From Pterois miles (taxonomy: Eukaryota > Chordata > Actinopteri > Perciformes > Scorpaenidae), in NCBI GenBank assembly GCA_947000775.1, contig CAMQGK010000567.1, positions 1,832,501 to 1,896,500 on the forward strand: a stretch of 64,000 nt of DNA, given 5' to 3'. This document shows, in pieces, positions 1-11,790 of this stretch. A program made the position numbers and the translations under genes. The notes under the pieces were generated by a model. The model saw only the letters and a program-made list of their open reading frames with translations. It did no database searches and was not told the origin of the DNA. Every line of letters begins with the position of its first letter. Position 1 is the first letter of the stretch.

Positions 1-380
1 ACTGATCAAATATCAATCAATATTCATCAATATTCTGTTACTGTAATGTACATTTCTCTGCTCAGATGTTTTCAGAAACATCTTATATTCAGTGTTTAGC
101 TGTAAAATGACAAAGCTCCGGCTGGTGGGCGGTGCTTCCTCAACTGATCTCAACATGTAAACATCAAAACACTGAGGCGAGAAATAATCATTACAGTAAC
201 AGAATATTGATTCGTATTTGATCAGCGCTTCCTAGTTTGACCGTTTGATCAGAGTTTGTGAGTGATTGACAGCTGCTCAGAGACTGCAGACTCCAGATCA
301 GCTCTGATTGGTTGTTTTCCTCCGGTCTGTGAAATCTTGCAGATGCCTTTAGGAGCACCGGAGGACAAGATACCTGTTTC
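1..380. repeat. Foldback interspersed repeat (MITE-like), copy 1
   Basis: The first 50 bases (around ATCAATATTCTGTTACTG) recur as their inverse at about 195-228 (CAGTAACAGAATATTGAT), so the region can fold back on itself. A relative lies at 41160-41500, sharing the GATCAAATAT, GTAAAATGA and GGTGCTT-CCTCAAC blocks. The region from here to the tac4 promoter at 1487 shows no recognisable gene. Confidence 0.6.
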
Positions 381-1486
381 ATGCACTACTGTCAGGATAT
401 AGTGACTGTTTTATAAAACTAACTTTTTTTTTTAATCATATTTGTTCCAACTTGCCTACTTAAATCTTTTTATGTAAACTATGAATTAAAAATCAATACA
501 GCTGTTTTTGAGAACTGATACAGTATCACAAAACATTATATCTCAATACCCAATTTTTGTAATATTATCTTACACCCTAACACCCAAATCCTACACACTC
601 CACCTTTAACCATCATGCGACCCTTCAGATTTACACTGGGACCCATTTGGGGGCCCTGACCCCCTGGTTGGGAAACTGTTAGATTTTACCCTATATCCAT
701 CGAGTCATGGTGGAACCAGAATACACAAACAAAAGAAAGTCACAATGCTTACAGTGTTGACAACCCAGAACATCCACCGCTTGACTAATCGCATGTAAAT
801 CACAGAAATGCCCAAAATGCTAAATGTAAATTTCCTCCAGCTGTGCGTGCTGGTCAGAAAGCCACATAGAGATGAACTCTTGTCAGAGGCTGTTGCTGCA
901 GTGATTATTTAAAGTATAAATCCATCATGCCTTACTGGGCCACCCACCTGCAGAGTCACACAAACAAGGCATGAATACATCACGGCTGAAAATCAAATTG
1001 CACCTGGAGAAGGTGACACAAGCCATAAAGATGACACCAAACGCGACTCAGGTTTGAAGGGAAGCCTGAAATTGAAAATATAACCGTGTCAGGATTATTT
1101 GTGATCTGGTTTGGCATATTGCGCTCTTCAACCTGTCTTTGCCTGTGGCCGTTTCTCTTCTTCTTCTTTGTGGTTCATCGGCTGATAGCTCACACAGTGC
1201 AGTGTCATCGTACCAGCTTCCACAGTGTTCATTCACATGTTGCTGCTTATTAATGGGCTCTTCAGTCATGTGGGCTAAATGAGAAATCACAGGTGAGTAA
1301 CAGAAACAAACCAATGAACACGTCCATCCTTCACAGTCTGGGAAGTGTTCAGTTAGCTTTAGATAAGTTAATTCACTATCTACGCACATCACATCTGAGT
1401 CAGACAATAAAAAAGCCTGGTCTGCAGCAGCCTGTATTCACTTTAATATAGGACTGAAGGAAAAGGGGAGGAGCGAGCGGAGGGAC

Positions 1487-1494
1487 TTTATAAG
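1487..1494 (+). promoter_or_regulatory. TATA-like box of tac4
   Basis: TTTATAAG lies about 150 bases before the tac4 ATG, just after a GA-rich stretch. A start of transcription near 1515-1525 is inferred from normal TATA spacing. Confidence 0.5.
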
Positions 1495-1591
1495 ACCATA
1501 CGGAGACCTTCACCCAGGACCAATAACGCACCAAGTGCAGAGCAAAGTACACTTTCTTTGGGGCGTGGGGTTGAAGTTCTTTGGCTCCTGT

Positions 1592-1633
1592 ATGCGTCCA
1601 GATCTGCAGCCTCTCTTATTCTGGCAGCCTTGA
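1592..1633 (+). other. Short upstream open reading frame in the tac4 leader
   Basis: An ATG at 1592 opens a 13-codon frame that ends at a TGA at 1631-1633, eight bases before the main ATG and out of frame with it. If the leader starts near 1520 it would be translated before the precursor and could damp expression. That effect is inference only. Confidence 0.4.
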
Positions 1634-1640
1634 GGCGACG

Positions 1641-2913
1641 ATGGAGGCTCTGAAGATCGCAGTTCTGCTGCTGGTGGTCGTGTTGGTGCAGGTTATCGGC
1701 GCGCTGGGGACCCCGCTGTCCAACGAGGAGGAGGACGGAGAGATCTGGACGGTGGAGAACTGGCAGGTAAAGGAAAACCCCACCAGAGACCTGGATTTTT
1801 ATTTTCATTTTTTTAGCTCTATAGCGGACAGCAGAGTATATCTGAATGTGTTGTTTTGAGAAAATTGATCTGCGGGGAAAAATACTCTTTCATTGCCTTC
1901 TAATAAAGATGCCGCAGGTATAATAATCCAAACTGTGGAAGTTAAAAGGTCTAATTTTGCACCAAGTTCACACTTTTTTTCCTGATATCTATTTCTACTA
2001 ACCTATAGTAAGTATATAATGTATGATTTCATACTTTTACAGAGTTCAAATGAAGAATTGGGTTAAATGTAGGTTCTCCAGTTAAAGCGGGCACCCAGAT
2101 TTCAGCACCACGGAGAGCGACACCCGGTTTTATTATAGACTGTATAAATAACCTCTTCAGTTATAAGTTATCTTATATGATTAAAGTTAGTAATCTATAA
2201 TGATTAATTGATGTCAGCTACAACTCCACTCAGCAGAGGGTCGGCAGTGGGATTCATCTCACATCTGGATTTCGTCCGTCCGTCGTGGTCTTAGTCGACT
2301 AAGACTTCTTTAGTCGATTGGTTGTCTTTTATGCCTTTTTCCTGACTTATTTTCAAGAAGCGTCTGAGCACATCTCTGGTAGACACAAGATCTACTGTAG
2401 TGCTTTTGTGTGATTCTTTGCGGAGAAGCTCAGTTTTACAGATGGGTTGATTAGACCGACTAATCGATTAGTCATGAGTTGATTATGAATTTCTTTGATC
2501 GCACAAAATAAACTGAAAATGTAAAAGTGGGGAAAAGGGGACAGAAATAAGATTTATTGGAGGTGGGGATGCACATAGTGCTCTACGCTTCATTAACATG
2601 AACATGCAGTAGCTCAGTCTGTGGGGACTTGGTTTGGGAACCTGGGCACTGCCAAGGTACCCTTGAGCACTGCCCACCTAAAACCGCTCCCTGGGCACTG
2701 TATAGTAGCTGCCCACTGCTCCTGATACATATACTGAGATGGGTTAAATGCATGTGTGACAGTAAAACTGGATTTACATTTTCATCCTAAAGTTTATGAG
2801 CGCTGCTCAGTGGACAGCACCAGCTCCCCCAGTCCAGACAGCGGGGGCTGGATGATTTAAAGGAGGATTTATCTGGGCTTCATACATTCCTGTACCAAAC
2901 CTGTTATGACTCA

Positions 2914-2969
<56 letters not shown>

Positions 2970-3773
2970 GGCTACCCGCTGGAGAGAGGAATAAGCATCC
3001 GGCTGGCAGACCTCATTAAGCGGTCCAAATCCCAGCAGTTCCACGGCCTGATGGGAAGAAGCTCAGGTAAACCAATACATAACAAATACATAACTGTACT
3101 TTCTGGGGATATTATACTTGAGTTATGGTATTTTTGGACTACCCGTATTGTACTTGGTGGTATTTTATTTTCATCTCCAGTAATATCTGTATAATATTGC
3201 GACTGGTTTCCATTTTGCACTATTTGAATACCACAACGTTTGGTCCCGCCTTCATTTTCAGGCACATCTCAACCTGTGAGACTGGGCAAGAAGAGTGAGT
3301 ATAAATATGACACTATTATTACATAATAATTTGTCTTTTTTAATTACCAGCAGTTTTAATAATAATGTGGTTTATTTTAACCCTCATGGATATCTTGTTT
3401 TCCCTCTGTATCTGTGTGTCTCCTCATCAGGAAATAAAGGGGAGATGTTTGTTGGACTCATGGGAAGAAGGAGTTTAGGTGGAGGTAACGCAAACTCCTT
3501 AATAAAATGTTAAAATGCTACTACTAGATTTTGAATTTTTCTCTTTCTTTTTTCAATTGTTTTCAACCAGCACTGATTTTGCATTTTTTGTTATTTGATA
3601 AGTTGTTAGGGTATTTTTCTTTCTTTTGCATGAAATTCTTCATTGCTTGTGTAAAAATGTGTCTTTCATGCATGAAATAACCATGTTAGTGTCAAACTCT
3701 GAGTCTAATATTTTGCTCTTTTTCTCTCTATTTTCCAGATATGGAAGAGGAATGGAAGTCTGACTCTTACTAA
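1641..3773 (+). CDS. tac4: Tachykinin precursor (preprotachykinin-4 / hemokinin-like), 5 coding exons, 114 aa
   Basis: Coding exons are 1641-1766, 2970-3066, 3262-3294, 3431-3484 and 3739-3773; all introns are GT-AG and frames join. The start ATG at 1641 has A at -3 and G at +4 and opens a signal peptide with a Leu/Val-rich core (about residues 5-20). An acidic stretch follows, then two peptides. SKSQQFHGLM-G lies between a KR site and a single Arg. NKGEMFVGLM-G lies between KKR and RR. FxGLM followed by Gly is the tachykinin signature, with Gly as amide donor; the amidated peptides act on neurokinin receptors after secretion. The FHGLM/FVGLM pair and the convergent kat7 neighbour favour tac4 over tac1 or tac3. 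The exon 4 donor is ambiguous: an alternative GT six bases upstream (after 3478) also stays in frame and removes two residues. Confidence 0.94.
2285..2480. repeat. Inverted-repeat element with GACTAATCGATTAG-type arms
   Basis: TTAGTCGACTAAGAC near 2291 and GACCGACTAATCGATTAG near 2455 are inverse copies bracketing about 170 bases inside tac4 intron 1. Short arms of this kind are typical of small non-autonomous DNA transposons. Confidence 0.45.
2604..2780 (+). repeat. tRNA-derived SINE, damaged copy, in tac4 intron 1
   Basis: The copy opens with an A-box-like GCAGTAGCTCAGTCTGT and continues into GGGCACTG and GCCCACTGCTCC blocks, then GGGTTAAATGCATG, an arrangement I recognise from fish tRNA-derived SINEs. 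The B-box portion is missing. A second copy at 23912-24070 shares the head. Confidence 0.65.
2918..2966 (+). repeat. (GT)n microsatellite at the tac4 intron 1 acceptor
   Basis: About 24 uninterrupted GT units run directly into the CAG that ends intron 1. The repeat takes the place of the polypyrimidine tract. A candidate branch point (TCATGAC) sits immediately upstream. Confidence 0.95.
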
Positions 3774-4050
3774 AGATGAAAAGTGAAATTAAAAAATCAC
3801 CATAATCAGCTCAGTTTCAGCTATAACATCCTGTATAATTCAGTCCTATGTTGTTGATCAACAGGACATACAGAAGAGTATCACACAGTCTGAACGAGAT
3901 GCGTGGTTTACACTCCCAAAATTAATTTAAGCTGCTGCAAATCACTGGAATCATTGCCTATTCATCACTATAATCTACACTGTTATCAGTTATACTTACT
4001 CATATTTAAATCTATGTACATGTAAGCCTTACGCCTTTTAAGGGAAATCC

Positions 4051-4056
4051 ATTAAA
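4051..4056 (+). terminator. Probable tac4 polyadenylation signal (ATTAAA)
   Basis: ATTAAA occurs 278 bases past the tac4 stop codon and is followed by a GT-rich stretch. It is the first recognised variant poly(A) hexamer after the stop, giving a 3' UTR of about 300 bases. Confidence 0.5.
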
Positions 4057-4407
4057 GCTGATAACATTAGCTAAGTGTGTCTTTATTCAGTGTTGCCATT
4101 GTAAAGAATAACGCAGATGAATCAGAAAGTCAGTGAGAGGAATATTCACTATCATCAGAGTGAACTAGCATGAAAAATAATTCACTTTTATGCTTTTTGA
4201 AGTATTTTTTTCATTGATGAAGAAATCATGCTCTAATAAGATCATAGTAATATGGCATAATGTTGCAGATTAATGAATAAAACATTATTTTCTTCACATT
4301 GTTGTCTGCTCTTGCGTTTGTCCTGAATGAAAACAGAAGTATATATTTCTTATGTCTAATTACTGTGTTATATATTGGGGAAAGGATGCTTGCATCATAT
4401 CCCTTAA

Positions 4408-4738
4408 TTAAAGGGGCACTCCGGTGATTTATTATTGGACATTCAAATAATCCTGGGAGTGAAAACAGACTGAGAACAATCATAACTGGTGCGACAGAGG
4501 CAGAAATATCCTGACTTTTAGTCCCAGCCTCGGAAACGCCTACGCCAAACTCCGTGTGCATTGCTGTTAACGCAGGAAGATAAACCCTGACGACACTACG
4601 ATTATGTCATCAAGGTTAGTTTCTCAGATTTTACACAACTCCTCTAGAGCCACAGAAGACATTATGCTTTCATAGGCTGAGTAGTACTCCCCGTGATGAG
4701 GAAACTGACCTGTATGTGTAAAATTGGTTCCCCTTTAA
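4408..4738. mobile_element. MITE with TTAA-flanked terminal inverted repeats
   Basis: The left end TTAAAGGGGCACTCCGGTG and the inverse of the right end, TTAAAGGGGAACCAATTTTA, share the outer ten bases and begin at TTAA. The 331-bp body has no coding capacity. TTAA-flanked short elements of this sort are common in fish and are usually assigned to piggyBac- or Kolobok-like families; the family here is inferred. Confidence 0.65.
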
Positions 4739-5189
4739 AGTGCTGTTGTTGTATCATATTGACTAAAAACTACTCACCGGCCATATGTTGTTAAATATCT
4801 TTATTGATTGATTATGCAGTTGCAAGCATGGACTGTGTTAAAATGTCTTTGTGGTGCATTCAAGGACACCGCAGCTTCCAAGCAGCATCCATGAACGCAC
4901 CAACAAGGATGGTTTTCAAACTTGCCAGTTCACAGTAAAGTACTACAGGGATGATGTGTTTTTTTAGCCCAACCAGGAAGTCGGGATCACCGTGGTTCCC
5001 TCGGCAAAAGCCAAATGGACTTTTGGATTATTGTAGAAAACAATGATTATAAGGGCAATAACCAAACTACACCAAGATCGCATGAGTGCAAGTATATACA
5101 ACGAGGTCTCATTTTGCCACTGGTTAGCAACTGCCTTTTTAAAGTCATATAAAAGCTTCAAAATTCATGAGTGGGATATTTTTGAATGG

Positions 5190-5262
5190 ATGTTATGTTA
5201 TCTTATGTTAGGTAAGATAAGATAAGATAAGATAAGATGAACCTTTATTAATCTCTGGGGGG
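5190..5262 (-). repeat. LINE-type 3' tail with (CTTAT)n, reverse orientation
   Basis: Read on the minus strand the segment is a TTTCCCC-AGAGATTAATAAAGG motif followed by repeated CTTAT units. The same tail appears near 29898, 30790 and 47180, so it marks the 3' end of a LINE family. Confidence 0.6.
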
Positions 5263-5382
5263 AAATTCAGGGATTTTAAGAATAAAATGTTAAAATCTCT
5301 TCTGCTTGTGTTAACTACAGATGTTATTTCAAGCAGCCAAATAAAATCCATTAAGAAAACCATAAACTTCCAGATAAGAGAA

Positions 5383-6020
5383 CCGGAAATAAAAAAATAC
5401 TAACTCATTTCTGGATTTTAGGACTCCTGCACCACTCTGTAACATACTTTTGACATACAAATAAAAGGCTGAATGGAAAGTTTACTGCCAGCGATTACCT
5501 CGACTTTGATTACCTCAAACAAGTTTCCTGTTGTAACACTGATGGCCGTTGGAAAGGAAGAGGTCGACCTATAAATCTTTTGGTATGTAGTCCTAAAACC
5601 TTACATGAACATGCAGTTCCCTCATCTAGAAATCAATGGGTTTTTAGTTAGATGCCTGAAATAAGGTTAACAAAAAATACAGCAATAAATACCCCACTCG
5701 TGAATTTCTGAAGCCTTTATGCGTCTTGCTGCTAAACATCATCACACCAGCTCTTCCTCCTTTACAGCCTCGCTCTGCTTACTCACATTCGTGCAGCCAT
5801 GGTGAAGTTTGTTCATAGCCTAACGTTAGTTTTTTTTACTTCTGGTGAGTGCATTTACACATTAAAAATCTGTAGATTTCTGAAGATCATCTTACAGAAC
5901 AAATCATGTAAGAACCATAAACGTCTGTTTGTCACAGAGCTTCTGCAATAATCCAAAACCCAGTGGAAAAATCCCACTTCCTACAAAAAAATACATCATC
6001 CCTGGAGCACTCTTTGCTTT
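5383..6020 (+). repeat. Interspersed repeat family B, copy 1
   Basis: Blocks such as TGAAGCCTTTATG, the ATCATCCCTGGAG-type end and AATCCCAC recur in the same order at 13400-13850 in kat7 intron 14. This marks an unnamed dispersed repeat. Confidence 0.55.
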
Positions 6021-8850
6021 CAGACAGTGTTTCCTACCCTTTTTTGCATGTCAGAAATGGTTAAAAAAATAGTCCTAAACTTCAACTTCTGAGTCAAAAA
6101 CATCTTAGTAAGAAGCAGACACTGTATAAAGAAGCTAGAAGCAACTTTTAATGTTGTAAAATAAGGACTATCCACTGTAAGGGGCTGATGGGCAGGGTAA
6201 CCAGAGGCAGCTACATTCCTGCCATGTAGCTCCACCCCACCACCATACGACAGCATTGGAGGCAGGTGTGAAAAGCCACACAGCTGGAGCTGATCTCCTC
6301 ATCATGGGAGAGAATAAAGGACAGTCGGAGAGCTCATTTTGGGTGACACATGCTGAGAGTGAGGACCTAGCTGTCCTTTCACCTCAAGATCTCCAGGGTG
6401 AACTTTTGCTGCATGTTGAACCAGTAACTTGGCTAGCGGCCCGGCTGAAGTAGTTTTTGGTTTTGTGGTTACAGTGAAAGTGCACCTGAAGGAGCTGGAT
6501 TTTCTTTCTGTTTTGTTTTTTGTAGACTTTGGGTTAAGGTAATAAAATCCCCGCTGACAGTTTACCCAACTCTGTCAGTGATTGCTTCCACCTGTCCACC
6601 ATAATGCCCTCCCTGAAGCGCTAAATCAGCCAATAGCGGACCTCCAAAGGTGACCTGTCATGGCTGCATCCCAGCTTATGCTAAAGCCTATTGAAAGAGG
6701 CTGGAACCCGGGTCTTGGGGTATCACACATGCATAGTGTAACTGGAGCTGTGGCCGGGCGTTGCGAATTTCGGCGAGTGCGGGCTAGGTTTTACTGTTAT
6801 ACCCCCGAAGATATGACGCCTTGATGATATGTGACATCTCCTCTTTTCACCCTCCTTGGTCATGATTGCGATTACCCATCATTCACTGTGTCCAATACTT
6901 GCATGTTTCGACATATTAAAACGTGAAAGCTGATACAAATTATTTTATCTACGGTTATGTTGACAATGTCAGTAGGACTAAATACTATTTGGGGTGTTAA
7001 TAAAAGTATAAGTTACAAACACACGGCATTCAAAGTTGCGTTAGTGAAAATAAAGCAGCAAATTAGAGAAATAAAGCGTTATTTTCTGATCGTTTCATGG
7101 TGGTTATGTTCTAAAGCACAAACACACCCACACCTCCACACAGCCCTGTGGGAATGTGCCGGATTTTGAATGAATGTAGCCGAAGGGCTTCATCCCATCT
7201 GCTTCGGCTCAGAGCGTCTCTAAAAACACAACCTGCTCTCATCAGTGAAATGCAGCCGCTTTGTACAGAGCTAAAGGGGGACTTGTGCCTCGGTATCAGA
7301 AGCAGAGGGGCGTCACAAATCTGTGGTATTTGATGACCTGAATGTGCTGCACACCAGTTACACCCCCACATGGGACCCAAATGCTTTTTGCTGAAGCCCA
7401 GAAACGTCTTGAACGCAGCAAAATACTGAAGGTTTCGCCTACAGCGTCGCTGCAGATACAGACATTCTTGTGTATTATACCATAAATTAAAATTGTAAAT
7501 GAGTTAAAGAAGAAAAAAGGAACCACTGTAAGTGATACTCATCAGTGATGGACCTATAAAATGTCTAAACTGTTGATACACAGCATGTCTTTGTACATCC
7601 AACAGTTTGTCATCACTGAGACTGAAGTGGAGGCGTGTACTCTCATAGTGGACAGATCTCAGGAAAGGGCAGCATGATATCGCCATTATTTATTTTTTCA
7701 TAGTTTCCTTGTTAACTATTAACTGTCCAGGCCCAAACAATCTATTACCAACTGTCTCATACTGTTGCCAGATGAAACACACAAACAAACCTGTGACCAA
7801 GCCCAGCCTTTGTTTCACCATCTGCATTTATTGAAGAAGAAGGAAGGGGGAGAAGCAAGTACAAAAGCACAACTGAGCTACATATCGATGCCACGCTACT
7901 TTTGTGTGTCGCTGCTTTGAGTGCGTAGTTTAAATAGGTAGCAGGGTGCGTTCGAGTGCTGCAGTACTAGAACAGCTCACTGGTGGCCTATGGGAAATGA
8001 TGGAGCGCCTCTGGTCCTCTCTATGCTACCATGACCCTGTTCAGGTGTGTTAATAACCAGCAAGGTGCTCTGAAGCTGCCTATCTATAGCTGCCACTGGC
8101 ACAGAGGAAAACTGCAAGACAACAGGATGAAACATAAATGTGTGTTGTGATGCGGTAGGGTTGTAATTTATGTTTTAGAGAGCCATTTCCGATTAAGAAA
8201 AAAATACATTCAGGTCCCCTTTCTGCTACTGTGAGAGTAGAAAATGTTCTTTCTGCTTATTGTATGTTAAATATCAGGTGGACTTTACCTTTTAAAGTGC
8301 ACTTTGCTGTAAATGTACTTAAGAATTGGCAAGACAACCCACTCCCTATTGTCACGACAGTCGTGAGTAATTTCAGTAGCCAGTCTCAGAGAGGTTTATT
8401 GACAACAGGTGCTAAAAGGATAAATGTATTTGCCGGTTTGTAATGATTTTAAGTCTGCTGGTCGGTGATGTGACACCTGAACCCCTGCTCATGCAAGACC
8501 CAAATGAAGACAGGAAAACCAACCACAGAATTATAGAAAATATAAGCATGTAAAACATAGATAAAGAAATCCACAGACGGTAGAAAGAACTATATAAAAA
8601 ACACAAGAAACAAAGAAATACATCATCAAATAAAATTTAAAGGCAACATATCGTACTGTGAAAACAGCAAATGTAACTCCAGGCTGTAGCTGTGAGGGAA
8701 AGGTTCCTCCAGATATGAAGTTGGGACACAATACAAAACAAAAAAGCATTCTGGGAAAAAAAAAAACAACAACAGGTGATTCAATCTGACATTGTTGGCC
8801 AAACACCTCCAATTTCACAGCCAACTTCTGTCTAAGCTTATACACAAGGT

Positions 8851-10232
8851 TTAAAGGAACAGTTCAACATTTCTGGGAAATAATGTTATTTGCTGCAAGA
8901 GATGAGACGATTGATACCACCGTAGCTACCGCCAATAACCAGTTAGCTTAACATAAGCTAAGCAAGTTCCCAGTTTCTAGTCCTTGTGTTAAACTAAGCT
9001 AACTACCAGCAGCTTCATATAGACCGTTTTACAGCCAACGTCATGAGCGTACATCACAGAGTTGGCTGGAGGCAAATCAAAAAAGCCATCTTGCTGTGTT
9101 GCTGGGTGTCAGAATCGATATTGCGTACATTTGAGATGACAAACTGTGGTTCGAGGCTTGAGCAAGCTACAGTATCAGTGAAGTGTTTCAGAGATGGAGA
9201 GAAAATGCTGAAAATAGTTTAGCTTAGTCGTCTGCTAACTGCACTTAGCTGTCGCGGCTCACGCTAAACGCTAAACAGAGGTGGAGCGATAATGTTGCTA
9301 AGAGGCTAAACTTTTAAAGAGATGAAGTGAACATGTTGCTAATAGGCTAAACAATTAGAGAGATGGAGAAAAATGTTGCTAATAGGCTAAACTATTAGAT
9401 AAACTGAGAGAAAATGTTGCTAATAGGCTAAACTATTAAAGAGATGAAGTGAACATGTTGCTAATAGGCTAATCTATAAGAGAGATGCAGAAAAATGTTG
9501 CTAATAGGCTAAACTATTAAAGAGATGAAGTGAACATGTTGCTAATAGGCTAAACTATTAGAGAGATGAAGTGAACACATTGCTAATAGGCTAATCTATT
9601 ACAGAGATGAGAAAAAATGTTGCTAATAGGCTAATCTATTAGAGAGATGCAGAAAAATGTTGCTAATAGGCTAAACTATTAGATAAACTGAGAGAAAATG
9701 TTGCTAATAGGCTAAACTATTACAGAGATGAGAAAAAATGTTGCTAATAGGCTAAACTATTACAGAGATGAGAAAAAATGTTGCTAATAGGCTAATCTAT
9801 TACAGAGATGAGAAAAAAATGTTGCTAATAGGCTAAACTATTAGATAAACTGAGAGAAAATGTTGCGGTTAGCAGATGCTAAACTATTAGCAACATGTTC
9901 TCTCCATACCATATTATAAGACTCTGTTTTTGATAAGTCCGTCTTAACACTAACACTCGCGGCCCCCTTATACTGAGATAAACTCGTATTTTCTACAGCC
10001 AATATTAAAAAAACATGCCAACAAAACTTGCTAGCCACCTTTAGCTCACGTGCTTAGAGATTTATTCTGCCTCCTCCTATGCTTTACCCACAAATATAAA
10101 ATATACGTCATATCTACGAACAGAAAAGGGGTCTCTTTAGCATACAGACATGAGAGTGGTATCAACATTCTCATCTAACTCTCGGCAAAAAAATGAAAGT
10201 GTATTTCCCAAAATGTCAAACAACTCCTTTAA
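8851..10232. mobile_element. TTAA-flanked MITE-like element with internal tandem expansion
   Basis: Left end TTAAAGGAACAGTTCAACAT and the inverse of the right end, TTAAAGGAGTTGTTTGACAT, match with few changes and continue as GGGAAATA on both sides. The subterminal parts (TAGCTTAACATAAGCTAAGC at left, CAGACATGAGAGTGGTATC at right) look like an ordinary fish MITE. The 1.38-kb length is due to the tandem array inside it. Confidence 0.7.
9286..9880 (+). repeat. Minisatellite of about 41 bp, about 14 copies
   Basis: Each unit carries TGTTGCTAATAGGCTAAACT, then ATTAGAGAGATG and a variable GAAGTGAAC, AGAAAA or AAACTGAGAG segment. Spacing between successive TTGCTAATAG cores is about 38-44 bases. Variant types alternate irregularly, so the array grew by repeated unequal exchange. 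Confidence 0.9.
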
Positions 10233-11419
10233 CAGTCTTACAAACTGGTTACAAAATTAACATGTTGATCCAAATCAATAAATATATAGATTGTCAATAA
10301 AAAAAAGTTAGCAATCATACACAGTGGGCTGTAAAGAACAAGTAAGTAATATATAAAAACGCTGCCAGCAATGTTAGCGGTCTCACACAAAAAGGCTATG
10401 CTTGCAGCAGCAATTACGGTGGTAAAAAGTAGTGACAATGTGCAAAAGTGACGTGTTTTGATTCAGTCACTTTTGATAACAGGAGATAAACCTCTGAAAT
10501 GTAAATAACTTCTGTCATTGTCTTTGTTGGTGAGGAGATGCCTTGGATTTCCCTTCCTGTACCCATCAACAGCTTCTAGACACATTCAAACCTACATAAA
10601 ATTTTGAGATAAATATTCATATTGACAAGGCAGCCGGTCCTATAGAGTACACATTCCTCTACCAGACTTTGTCTTTTACGTTCTACACAGTTAACATATT
10701 TTTTTAAGAATATAAATATCGTTTTTTTTAAAACAATCTAGTAAAAAAAAAAAAAAAAAAAAAAAAACACTTGCTGGCTGAACACAGCTATATTATTTCA
10801 CATGTTAACACACAATAAAAAAGGGGAAAAAGAAGCTTAAAATGGGCCGTTCTAGGTTTTATACAGTGGTAAACCTTAGAGGTAGAAAAAGTATAAAATA
10901 CCGTCGAGAACTTTAACAAAACCACCACAAAGGACACAGAAAGGACAGCAACATGTTTGGGAGCTCCAGCGCTGAGAACAGCTGAGCTTCCCCATGTACC
11001 TTTACTGTTAACAACATAACCGTAGACGTCATAAAACAACACAGCCGTCACTAAGATAAAGGGTTAAAAAAGAAGGGAAGACAGGTGGTAACAAACACAT
11101 CCAGGTAGATCCCATCCCGGTGACATGAAGTCCAACCATGGCCAATGGCAGCTATAGCTTCCTGACTAACCGCCTGACTGGAGTGGTGGGTTAAATACTG
11201 GACACAAGGTGTGTGTTGCATGACAGAGATGCAGAGTTATTGATAAGCTCTGGGTTCAAACAGCCACTGTCAGAGTCAGAAAAATGCCTGGACACCATTT
11301 CTTACACAAAAGGAGATCACGCTGCAGCTGATGCCCTCATTCATACCGCTAAGTACCGCAAGGTAACAATCTACGGGAACCCTGAGAGGCAAGTGCGAAA
11401 AAAAAAAAAATCTGGTCAA

Positions 11420-11790
11420 AATGTTTATTTCTCCATCCGAATTAATTTAAAATATATATTTTACTTAGCAAAGTGAATTCTTATATTTACACTTAAATTG
11501 AAGTGTTACTGATGACTGTTACAGAGCTGTCCATCATTGTCTGTATACCATAATATTTCACTGGAAACAGTATTCAATTTGTGAACTGTTGGTTTCACAC
11601 TAAGGTTTCGGACCTACTAAAAGAGCTTACATACTGTTTTAGCGTGCTAAATAGCATCTTAGTGTGGATTTTTGGACGCAACCTGGCTCTAGCAAGGGCC
11701 TTTTGCACCTTGCGGAATGAGTGGAGGGGTACTCGGTTGCAATGTGCAACCACACCACTAGACGCCACCGCATCCTACGCACTGTACCTT
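11420..11790 (+). repeat. Interspersed repeat family C, copy 1
   Basis: TTAATTTAAAATATATATT, GTTACAGAGCTGTCC and TTAGTGTGGATTTT followed by GGACGCAACC recur in order at 58460-58760, showing two dispersed copies of one element. Confidence 0.65.

Noticed and set aside
1581..1640. In-frame 20-residue extension upstream of the tac4 ATG
   Set aside because: It begins at a TTG, not an ATG, and would bury the signal peptide. The ATG at 1641 has a good context and opens directly on the hydrophobic core.
2604..2650. Possible tRNA gene (GCAGTAGCTCAGTCTGT)
   Set aside because: No acceptor stem closes and the B box is missing. It is a SINE head. The same applies to 23912-23980.
6240..6660. Possible solo LTR with AATAAA near 6540
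   Set aside because: No TG...CA ends with a target duplication could be defined and no internal retrovirus-like coding sequence is present. Left as unassigned repeat-like DNA.
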